Origin: an uncultured bacterium | Lineage (GTDB): Bacteria > Actinomycetota > Coriobacteriia > Coriobacteriales > Coriobacteriaceae | Reading direction: 5' to 3' | Length of the DNA: 5,182 nucleotides | Assembly (NCBI GenBank): GCA_905215095.1 | Contig: CAJMOL010000138.1 | Location: forward strand, 1 to 5,182 | Shown: in pieces, positions 1-5,182 of the stretch | Layout: each line of letters begins with the position of its first letter | How positions within the stretch are numbered: position 1 is the stretch's first letter | Made by a program: the position numbers and the translations under genes | The notes under the pieces: generated by a model | What the model saw: only the letters and a program-made list of their open reading frames with translations | Told to the model about the DNA's origin: nothing | Databases searched by the model: none

Positions 1-681
1 AAAATCGAGGGTAAAATTCTTGCCGCTCGGGACGATTACGCCGTCGCCGTCGGTCACGTCCTTCAGCAGCTTGATGGTGTCGCCGTCCTTGGCGGCGGTG
101 CTGTCCTCCAGCACGTGCTTGGCAACCTTGGGGGTCGCGGCCTTGGGCTTGACGGTGACGGCGTTGCCGCCGACCAGGGCCATGATCGGCGCGGTGCCGG
201 CCTCGTTCTGGGAAATGGCGTCGTCGGCGACGATGAGCCAGTAGCCACAGGGCAGCTCGGCCGCCGTGCCCGCGTTAAGGGCCACGGGCTCGGCGCCAGA
301 GCTCTGGAGGGAACGAGCGAGCTGTGCGCTCAGCGCGCTCGTAAGGTGGGAATCGGTGTTGAGCCACTCGGCAGCTTCCTGCGCGGTGGTCTGGGAATTG
401 GGCATGCCGGCGCTGTGCAGCACAGGCAGGACGGCGTCGCGCACGGCGTCGCTTGCCCAGGTGAGGTCGGTGGCGATCTTGGCGTCGCTGTCGCCGTCGA
501 CGACGTTGGCGCTAAAGATCTGGTAGGCGTCGTAGCTGCTCGCCACGGTGCCGCTCACCGTGATGGAACCGGTCGAGGCCGGCGCGGCCTGCGCGGAAGC
601 GGGGAACACAACCGCGCAGGTGCCGATCAGGAGGGCAAGCAGCGCAAACAAGATCGGGAAGGAGCAAACTTTCTTATTCAC
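1..681 (-). CDS. Pilin-like secreted surface protein, N-terminal part (3' end beyond window)
   Basis: The first 227 residues of a secreted pilin-like protein are visible. The start is GTG at 681-679, chosen because a near-perfect ribosome binding site (GGAGGTGA, 687-694) sits 5 bases upstream and a signal peptide follows at once: MNKK, a hydrophobic core at residues 8-27, and probable cleavage near the ASAQA of residues 28-32. Residues 37-190 look like the D1 domain of sortase-assembled backbone pilins: SITVSGTV (39-46), DAYQIF (51-56), GYWLIVADD (146-154) and APIMALVGG (164-172). The stretch NAVTVKPKAATP (173-184) resembles the pilin motif, with Lys178 or Lys180 as possible polymerisation lysine. 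The mature part has one cysteine, Cys145. From about residue 197 the sequence (KDGDTIKLLKDV, then VPSGKNFTLDF) no longer looks like pilin D2 and instead resembles beta-helix surface repeats. The gene overlaps the upstream adhesin by 8 bases, so it is probably co-translated as a pilus subunit. The D1 assignment is fairly sure; the role of the whole protein is not, because the C-terminus and sorting signal are not visible. Confidence 0.85.
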   Translation of the reverse strand, partial: MNKKVCSFPILFALLALLIGTCAVVFPASAQAAPASTGSITVSGTVASSYDAYQIFSANVVDGDSDAKIATDLTWASDAVRDAVLPVLHSAGMPNSQTTAQEAAEWLNTDSHLTSALSAQLARSLQSSGAEPVALNAGTAAELPCGYWLIVADDAISQNEAGTAPIMALVGGNAVTVKPKAATPKVAKHVLEDSTAAKDGDTIKLLKDVTDGDGVIVPSGKNFTLDF

Positions 682-3600
682 GACGCTCACCTCCCTTCGC
701 ATTCGCCTTGCGACGAATGTGCATCCAGGCTGCAGCAGCGCAAAGCGCCGCCGCGCCGGCAAGGTACGTCAGAGTGACGCCCGACATACCAGAAAGGGGC
801 AAAGAGGTGGAATAGGTGTTGGTGAAGGTGGGGGTGGGAATGGCGTCGGGCGCGGCGGCGGAGGGTTCAACCACGACGCCCTGCCCGTTCTCGCCAAGGG
901 TGTTGCCCATGTCGTCCTTCATCTGCGTAACGGTGGTAGAGGTGGTAAGACCGGTGTACTTGCCAGTGGTCTCATTCATGACGGCCTTCACCGTGACGGC
1001 AACCTGGTACTCGGCCTTGGAGTAGCGGAGCTTATCGATGGCACCGGTGGTAGGCGCGACCTCCTTCACCGTGTAGGTGTAGGTCCTAGCGTAGTCACCC
1101 GCCGTACCGGGGGTATCGGACAGGTGCGACTTGTTGAACGTCATGGCGCCAAAGGTCGCCGTGATGTTGTTGGGCTTGGCGGCGTCGGTCTCCCCTGCTG
1201 CGGGTGCAATGGAGAGGTCTGCCGGGTTAGGAATGGGCACGTTGGTTGCGTAATCCCCCGTAGCCTCGATGTTGAAGTCGAACGCAACGTATTTCCCGCT
1301 GGAATCCTTCGGCCAGTCCGTATTACGGACGGACTTAGTCACCGGGATTTCCACGGACGTGGTGGTGAGAGAATCGGAGATGTACGTAGTGCCCTCAACA
1401 ATGCTCGGTTTCTTTCCCTCGGTCCACGCAATGGAACCGTCCGCCTTGGACACCGTGAACTCGTAGGTTGTCTGGTTCAGCTCGTAGCCAAACGGCGCCT
1501 GGGTCTCCGTGAGCGTGTACGTGCCCGGCAGCAGACCCTCGAGCTTGAACTTGCCATCGGCGGGATCAGAATCTGCCCACTTGTTGCTGACAGCTTCCGC
1601 ATTCGTATCGTTATCAATCACAGTCAGGGATGCAGCGTCCGGAATTTCGGCACCATCGGCATCCTTTACCTTGGTAAGCGCCCACTCGGAACCAGCCAAA
1701 GGAGTGTGTCCCGTGTCGCTCTCCTCAACCTTGGTCCAAGACACCGTACCGGTGATCTTGGTGTTGGAGATGGCGCCCGTGGTGTTGGAATCATCGAATG
1801 AAACGAGCTTATTTCCGTTCACCGTGTCCACATGACCCTGAACATAGTTCACCTGCTCGCCGGTGTTGTTCATGGTTGCGTAGTAGATGGTGTCCGACTT
1901 CTGATAACCAGCCGGCGCCTTGACCTCGCGAATGTAGTACGTGAAGTAGTCTTTATCGTTGGGATCGCCAATTTTGGCCTTCTGATTCAAATAGTTGAAC
2001 TGAAGCTCGCCATCATCCGAAGAGTAATCATTGGCACCGCCATCCGTTACCGTAACGATGGGATACGTTTCATTCTTGGCATCATCGACAGTGCCGTATA
2101 TCGTCCACGAGGAACCAGAAAGCGGCGTCATGCCGTCCGCAGCGTCGACCTTGCTCCACGCAATGGCAGAGCCGTCCGGTGTATACGACCCAGACCACGG
2201 GAAGCTGTGACGCTCCTGATCCATATCGATGACGGAAGCCGAGTTACCCTCGAGATTTGTGAAGTTGTACGCGATCTTAGGGTTGTTCATCATGAAATCT
2301 TCGCCCACGTACACACGACCGTTGGTGGTCACATGGTCGTCGAAGCTTCCGTTGGGAACGAGAATCGATCCGAGCATAGCAGCGGCGGGGTCATCGTCGG
2401 TCCACTTGCCGTCCCCGCCGCCATTGCCCCAGTCGCTTCTACCCTCGCCCGCAATGCCACCACGGATGGTGAGGCTCGTGGTATCGACAAAATTCCACAT
2501 GATGGACTGGGAGGCCAGCGAGTATTTCGCGCGAAGGTCTTTATCGGCGTTACTCTCATAACCGCGAGATATTTCTGTATCGCCCCACCAGAAGCGCCAG
2601 CCATTGTGGAACTCGACAGGACCAGCACCTGTAACGTTCACGACAATGGATGCGCCTTCGGGGACATTGGTGAACTTAAAGTCGACGCCGCGGTAGTAGA
2701 CGCCATCCTTCAAGTTGGAGAGCTCGGAACCGGCAATGGTGAAGACCTGTTGCATAGAAGTTCCATCGCCGGTAAAGGTGATAAGTCGCTCGGTGTTGCA
2801 AATCTTATAGTTCGGGATTCTGGTATCAAGCGCACCGGAAACAGACTTCTCACTACCATCGAAAGTGAGTGTATAGCTTGTTCCCTTGTTATCGTACTTG
2901 TTGATTGCGTAGCTGTTGTCGCTAATTGCGGAACCATCCGTAACTGTGCCGGTATTTGCAAACGAGGCGAGCTGTTTCGATAGCTTCGAGAGGTATCCAT
3001 CTGCACCGTTGTAGCTCGAATAATCGTTACCGTTAACATTAGTCAAATCAACATTTTGATTGAACAGGTCGCTCTTCAGAGCATCCGAGCCCTCGAACCA
3101 ATTACCTTGCTTTTTCACGACAGACTGGCGCCCGTTGTTAGCATTCGAATCCCAATAGGAATAGGTAATGGGACCGGCGATCTGCGCGGTATAGTCATAG
3201 CCAGGGTGGGAGTCAGTCTTTGTCGCCTTGCCGACCCAAGCACCCTTGGTCCAAGCACCAACCGTCGCAGCATCTGAGGTCGTTCCCTGACCGGTATTCA
3301 TGTTCTCAATCAAGCTGTTTATGCCGGCGACCGCAAGCACCGTGCTTCCCTCCCTGGGACGAAACTGCGATCCAAAACCAACGGTGCCGAAACGGAAGCC
3401 CTGGCCGCCCCAACTCTCCTTGATAGGATTCATGGCCAGTTTGCCGTGGACCACGGTAAGGCCCTCCGCCTCAGCGGCATATGAGCCGGTGGGGGCGTTA
3501 TTCGCATCAAGAGTGCTAGTTTTGTTCGGCTTACCACCGATGTACATGTCGCGGCCGACGTAGGTGGCCACGCCGGGATCGGGGGTGGAGATATCGATAT

Positions 3601-3916
3601 TCGTACCGATACCGATAGACGTGGGCTTGTAGATGCCCTTGTTCACAGTAGTAGCCGCGTTCGCAGAGGTGGCGGCGCTATTCTGGTTTTCGGCATCCTC
3701 GCTGGTGTTATCTACAGCAGCGGACTCACTTGAGGAACTCCCCATTACAGTTTCCTCGGTAGAAACTGTCTGGACGTCGTTGGCGATGGCCTGCGAGATT
3801 GGAGGCATGACGAGCGACAGTACCAGGCTCAAAACGGAGGCTCCGCACAAAACGCCTGCCAGTACACGGCGCGTCGCTTTTTTACTCTGCTTAGTTTTTT
3901 CTGAATTCGCTTTCAT
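674..3916 (-). CDS. LPXTG-like cell-wall-anchored adhesin, probable pilus tip protein (choice-of-anchor A, CnaB and FctA-like domains)
   Basis: A complete 1080-residue surface protein. The ATG at 3916 has a strong ribosome binding site (GGGGAGGAG, 3923-3931) and leads into a signal peptide: basic residues 2-17, hydrophobic core 18-38, likely cleavage after Ala45. A Ser/Ala/Glu/Thr-rich linker (46-95) follows. Residues about 116-575 resemble the choice-of-anchor A adhesive domain: YVGRDMYIGG (119-128), FTIAGSEL (392-399), IVVNVTGAG (424-432), IMWNFVDTTSLTIRGG (472-487), GSILVPNGSFDDHV (516-529). A CnaB/SpaA-type domain spans about 583-720, with probable isopeptide Lys589, Glu664 (YIREVKAP) and Asn718. 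A second spans 721-850, with Lys729, Glu804 (TLTETQAP) and Asp848. Residues 851-1036 resemble the Spy0128/FctA pilin domain, with Lys861, Glu952 (YTVKEV) and Asn1033 (FTNTY). The tail has LPLSG (1039-1043), a hydrophobic helix (1047-1067) and a basic end. Family knowledge: such proteins cap sortase-built pili or stand alone on the wall, with rigid stalks locked by Lys-Asn/Asp bonds. Position before the pilin-like gene suggests a tip adhesin. The ligand is unknown. GC is lower in the adhesive domain than in the C-terminal stalk. Confidence 0.9.
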   Translation of the reverse strand: MKANSEKTKQSKKATRRVLAGVLCGASVLSLVLSLVMPPISQAIANDVQTVSTEETVMGSSSSESAAVDNTSEDAENQNSAATSANAATTVNKGIYKPTSIGIGTNIDISTPDPGVATYVGRDMYIGGKPNKTSTLDANNAPTGSYAAEAEGLTVVHGKLAMNPIKESWGGQGFRFGTVGFGSQFRPREGSTVLAVAGINSLIENMNTGQGTTSDAATVGAWTKGAWVGKATKTDSHPGYDYTAQIAGPITYSYWDSNANNGRQSVVKKQGNWFEGSDALKSDLFNQNVDLTNVNGNDYSSYNGADGYLSKLSKQLASFANTGTVTDGSAISDNSYAINKYDNKGTSYTLTFDGSEKSVSGALDTRIPNYKICNTERLITFTGDGTSMQQVFTIAGSELSNLKDGVYYRGVDFKFTNVPEGASIVVNVTGAGPVEFHNGWRFWWGDTEISRGYESNADKDLRAKYSLASQSIMWNFVDTTSLTIRGGIAGEGRSDWGNGGGDGKWTDDDPAAAMLGSILVPNGSFDDHVTTNGRVYVGEDFMMNNPKIAYNFTNLEGNSASVIDMDQERHSFPWSGSYTPDGSAIAWSKVDAADGMTPLSGSSWTIYGTVDDAKNETYPIVTVTDGGANDYSSDDGELQFNYLNQKAKIGDPNDKDYFTYYIREVKAPAGYQKSDTIYYATMNNTGEQVNYVQGHVDTVNGNKLVSFDDSNTTGAISNTKITGTVSWTKVEESDTGHTPLAGSEWALTKVKDADGAEIPDAASLTVIDNDTNAEAVSNKWADSDPADGKFKLEGLLPGTYTLTETQAPFGYELNQTTYEFTVSKADGSIAWTEGKKPSIVEGTTYISDSLTTTSVEIPVTKSVRNTDWPKDSSGKYVAFDFNIEATGDYATNVPIPNPADLSIAPAAGETDAAKPNNITATFGAMTFNKSHLSDTPGTAGDYARTYTYTVKEVAPTTGAIDKLRYSKAEYQVAVTVKAVMNETTGKYTGLTTSTTVTQMKDDMGNTLGENGQGVVVEPSAAAPDAIPTPTFTNTYSTSLPLSGMSGVTLTYLAGAAALCAAAAWMHIRRKANAKGGERRE
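687..694 (-). promoter_or_regulatory. Ribosome binding site deciding the GTG start at 681
   Basis: The minus-strand sequence GGAGGTGA matches the 16S anti-Shine-Dalgarno sequence almost fully and ends 5 bases before the GTG. It lies inside the last codons of the adhesin gene, whose TAA stop (676-674) is downstream of the GTG. The two genes therefore overlap by 8 bases in different frames, an arrangement typical of translational coupling. It fixes the start of the pilin-like protein. Confidence 0.8.
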
Positions 3917-3920
3917 CGAT

Positions 3921-3938
3921 GTCTCCTCCCCAAGAGAC
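3921..3938 (-). promoter_or_regulatory. Adhesin ribosome binding site within a small hairpin
   Basis: The minus-strand Shine-Dalgarno sequence GGGGAGGAG (3923-3931) lies 6 bases before the ATG at 3916. Perfect 5-base arms, GTCTC (3921-3925) and GAGAC (3934-3938) as read on the plus strand, enclose an 8-base loop. The left arm uses the last three bases of the ribosome binding site and the loop holds the rest. A further 3-base pairing (3918-3920 with 3943-3945) is possible across a bulge. The ribosome site is certain enough; whether the hairpin controls translation is inference. Confidence 0.6.
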
Positions 3939-4002
3939 CGCGATCTTGCTCTTTCACTATCAAACGTATCTGCGCAATCTGTAATTGTGCTCGCGTAGTA
4001 AT

Positions 4003-4019
4003 ACTATTGTAACTATTGT
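4003..4019. repeat. Two 8-base direct repeats, period 9, over the candidate -10 box
   Basis: ACTATTGT occurs at 4003-4010 and again at 4012-4019, separated by one base. Read on the minus strand this is ACAATAGT twice, and the copy at 4003-4010 overlaps the best -10 candidate. It may be a regulator site or simply AT-rich promoter sequence. Confidence 0.4.
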
Positions 4020-4035
4020 TTAAACATCCGAGCAA
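4006..4035 (-). promoter_or_regulatory. Candidate sigma70-type promoter for the adhesin-pilin operon
   Basis: On the minus strand, TTGCTC (4035-4030) and TACAAT (4011-4006) are separated by 18 bases. TACAAT differs from the consensus -10 by one base; TTGCTC keeps only the TTG and one further position of TTGACA. Transcription would start about 85 bases before the ATG at 3916. A weak -35 in AT-rich DNA fits a regulated promoter, but other -10-like words occur nearby, so the choice is tentative. Confidence 0.35.
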
Positions 4036-4182
4036 CAAAACCGACATTTTTGTAGCCAGTTCTCAATTCTCTTGACATTTACTCAGATTTGCTTTCGTTT
4101 ATTCGCTCTGAAATATCTGTTTCTACTGGTAATTAAGTTAGTTATCAGTTTTTTAATAGCATTTTATTTATTTGCACAACAT

Positions 4183-4198
4183 TTTGCTCAAGAGCAAA
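4183..4198. promoter_or_regulatory. Perfect palindromic site, possible operator
   Basis: TTTGCTC (4183-4189) and GAGCAAA (4192-4198) are perfect inverted copies around a 2-base centre. The centre is too small for a good RNA hairpin loop and no U-run follows, so a dimeric repressor or activator site is a better reading than a terminator. It lies about 150 bases upstream of the candidate pilus -35 box. Confidence 0.4.
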
Positions 4199-4204
4199 CA
4201 TCCT

Positions 4205-4234
4205 GTGAACGGTCGAAAATCGACCGTGAACGGT
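4205..4234. promoter_or_regulatory. Nested inverted and direct repeats, possible operator
   Basis: ACGGTCGA (4209-4216) and TCGACCGT (4220-4227) form a perfect 8-base inverted repeat around AAA. In addition GTGAACGGT occurs at 4205-4213 and 4226-4234, two direct copies exactly 21 bases apart, which is two helical turns. The element is GC-rich inside AT-rich DNA and has no U-run on either side, so a protein binding site is more likely than a terminator. Confidence 0.45.
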
Positions 4235-4257
4235 AGGTCATTAGCCGGGATGAATAG

Positions 4258-4297
4258 ACTACCAAATTGATGGGAATATCTTTAACTCATCGGTAGT
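4258..4297. repeat. Bulged inverted repeat
   Basis: ACTACC (4258-4263) pairs with GGTAGT (4292-4297) and GATG (4269-4272) with CATC (4288-4291), leaving a 5-base one-sided bulge and a 15-base loop. This gives ten pairs in all. It could fold in RNA read through from the HAD gene, or it may be chance. Confidence 0.3.
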
Positions 4298-4310
4298 TAG
4301 AAGCGCAATG

Positions 4311-4330
4311 TTCAGACAACCATATCTGAA
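4311..4330. repeat. Short inverted repeat
   Basis: TTCAGA (4311-4316) and TCTGAA (4325-4330) are perfect inverted copies around an 8-base spacer. The stem is AT-rich and weak, so function is uncertain. Confidence 0.3.
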
Positions 4331-4373
4331 TTTTCGCGCGGATTTTAGGCATCAATTCGCCCAAATCGCCTGA

Positions 4374-4411
4374 AGCCACCACAAAGATGCCTGCCCCCCT
4401 TTATGGTGGCT
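4374..4411 (-). terminator. Hairpin just after the HAD stop codon, possible terminator
   Basis: The arms 4374-4386 (AGCCACCACAAAG) and 4399-4411 (CTTTATGGTGGCT) form a 13-base stem on the minus-strand transcript, with one G-U pair (4382 with 4403) and a 12-base loop. It begins 11 bases after the TAG stop of the HAD gene, where a terminator would be expected. There is no U-run after it in the minus direction, so it may instead be an mRNA 3'-end stabiliser or work with Rho. Confidence 0.45.
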
Positions 4412-4422
4412 CTCCCCCGGCG

Positions 4423-5182
4423 CTACAGCAGATGCTCCTCGATAAAGATCGCGATGCCGTCTTTGTCGTTGCTCGCGGTTACAAAGTCGGCGGCGGCACG
4501 GGTGGCGTCGCTGCCATTTGCCATGGCCACACCCACGCCGGCGTCGGCCACCATGCAGGTGTCGTTGTCCGCATCGCCAAACACGCAGATGTTCTGGAGC
4601 TCCATGTCGTTGAGCTCCGCCACGCGCACAAGGCCGCGCGTCTTGGACACGCGCGGATCCATGAACTCGTAGAGCCGCTGCGTGGTTTGTAGAGCCGCCG
4701 CCTTAACGGTGTCGTCGGCGAACGTCGACGCCCGCTCGATGACCTGCGGCATCACCTCGGGCGCCATGGTAAACATCACCTTGGGCTGCGGCTCGCGCAA
4801 AAACTCGGCAAAATCGACCACCTGGTAGGGCACACCGTCGACGCGCGACAGGTGCTCGACGCATGCGTTGCTCTCGGGCACGTAGAACACGCCGTCTCGG
4901 GGGCAGACGGGCGTTGCCGGAAGGTCCGCCATGTGCTTGCAGATGCGCGCGATAGTCTCGCCTGGCAGCGGATAGCTCAGCTCGTTGATGTCGTGCGCGC
5001 GGTCGATGACCTCGGCGCCACCGCAGCCCACGAGCACGTCCACCAGGCCTTCGATGCCCCAGAGCTCGTACATGGCCTCGGTCGCGCGGGCGTCGCGCCC
5101 GGTACACAGGCCAAAGAGCACGCCGCGCTCGCGCAGGGCGCGGATCGCCGCCACGGTGCGCGGGGACACCGTGTGCTGGCTC
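4423..5182 (-). CDS. Cof-type HAD-IIB family phosphatase, C-terminal part (5' end beyond window)
   Basis: The frame stays open to the right edge, so the true start is outside the window. The internal GTG at 5169 is not the start, because the four codons visible before it (SQHT) continue the family pattern and motif I (DxDGT) has not yet appeared. Numbering from that GTG: motif II is LCTGRD (21-26), the cap domain runs through about 60-160, the motif III lysine is probably Lys177 in SKTRG, and motif IV is FGDADNDTCMVADAG (197-211) followed by GVAMANGSD (213-221). This order identifies the HAD-IIB/Cof group: cytosolic, Mg2+-dependent hydrolases that act on sugar phosphates, flavin precursors or similar small phosphates. 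The substrate cannot be told from sequence. It ends at TAG (4425-4423), 506 bases before the adhesin in the same direction, and is probably a separate transcription unit. Confidence 0.9.
   Translation of the reverse strand, partial: SQHTVSPRTVAAIRALRERGVLFGLCTGRDARATEAMYELWGIEGLVDVLVGCGGAEVIDRAHDINELSYPLPGETIARICKHMADLPATPVCPRDGVFYVPESNACVEHLSRVDGVPYQVVDFAEFLREPQPKVMFTMAPEVMPQVIERASTFADDTVKAAALQTTQRLYEFMDPRVSKTRGLVRVAELNDMELQNICVFGDADNDTCMVADAGVGVAMANGSDATRAAADFVTASNDKDGIAIFIEEHLL

Larger units (their letters stand above)
3917..4422. other. 506-base AT-rich intergenic region upstream of the pilus operon
   Basis: No convincing gene was found on either strand. The region is far poorer in GC than its flanks: 4141-4200 has 16 G or C in 60, against 44 in 60 for 5041-5100 inside the HAD gene. 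From right to left it holds a hairpin after the HAD stop, a set of inverted and direct repeats between 4183 and 4330, a weak imperfect inverted repeat (ACTGGTAA 4125-4132 with TTATCAGT 4142-4149), a candidate promoter and the adhesin ribosome binding site. It presumably ends the HAD transcript and starts the pilus operon. The leftmost 90 bases are likely the 5' leader of the adhesin mRNA. Confidence 0.75.

Noticed and set aside
548..1801. Long plus-strand open frame (417 codons) antisense to the adhesin and pilin genes
   Set aside because: It shows no domain pattern or ribosome binding site and is rich in Gly/Arg/Val/His, as expected from the opposite strand of GC-rich coding DNA. The minus-strand genes are clearly real.
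1832..2983. Plus-strand open frame (383 codons) antisense to the adhesin head
   Set aside because: It has no signal peptide or recognisable motif and lies wholly inside the adhesin gene, so it is a shadow frame.
4072..4077. Plus-strand TTGACA as a -35 box
   Set aside because: No -10 element at suitable spacing and no plus-strand gene to the right that it could serve.
4145..4201. Minus-strand 18-codon frame (starts MFALEQ) over the palindrome
   Set aside because: The only purine-rich sequence upstream touches the start codon, and the frame adds nothing beyond the palindrome itself.
4287..4352. Minus-strand 21-codon frame (starts MPKIRAK) as a possible leader peptide
   Set aside because: No Shine-Dalgarno sequence at a proper distance, no link to a regulatory hairpin, and a frame of this length is expected by chance.
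3917..4422. Invertible promoter flanked by long inverted repeats (phase-variation switch)
   Set aside because: I looked for matching long inverted copies at the two ends of the gap and found only short, local palindromes. No invertase gene is in the window.
3917..4422. CRISPR array or tRNA in the intergenic region
   Set aside because: No regularly spaced repeats of CRISPR length and no cloverleaf or TTCRA arm was seen.

Overview
The window looks like a chromosomal segment from a high-GC Gram-positive gut actinobacterium, most likely Coriobacteriia and possibly Collinsella. I infer this from sortase-type surface proteins (signal peptide, LPxTG-like tail), GC-rich coding DNA with strong GGAGG ribosome binding sites, and the general style of the pilin and HAD proteins. 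The genus is recognised by eye, not by a database search.

All three real genes lie on the minus strand and are read right to left. At the right end (4423-5182) is the C-terminal part of a Cof-type HAD-IIB phosphatase; its N-terminus lies beyond the window. A 506-base AT-rich gap follows (3917-4422). It holds a strong hairpin just after the HAD stop, several palindromes and short direct repeats, a candidate promoter and a ribosome binding site. Next is a 1080-residue cell-wall-anchored adhesin (674-3916): signal peptide, large choice-of-anchor-A-like adhesive domain, two CnaB/SpaA-type domains, one Spy0128/FctA-like isopeptide domain and an LPLSG sorting signal. Its last 8 bases overlap the GTG start of a second surface protein (1-681), whose N-terminal part is a typical backbone-pilin D1 domain and which runs off the left edge.

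The two left-hand genes read as the start of a sortase-assembled pilus operon: tip adhesin first, then a shaft or accessory pilin, translated in a coupled way. The expected class C sortase is not in the window and would lie further left. The HAD gene is probably an unrelated neighbour.

The most unusual point is at the left edge. Just after its pilin motif region, the pilin-like protein appears to change from pilin sequence to a segment resembling repeats of right-handed beta-helix surface proteins (about residues 197-227). This may be a real domain fusion, a recombined cassette or an assembly chimera. The second point of interest is the cluster of operator-like symmetric sites upstream of the adhesin, which suggests tight or variable control of pilus expression.
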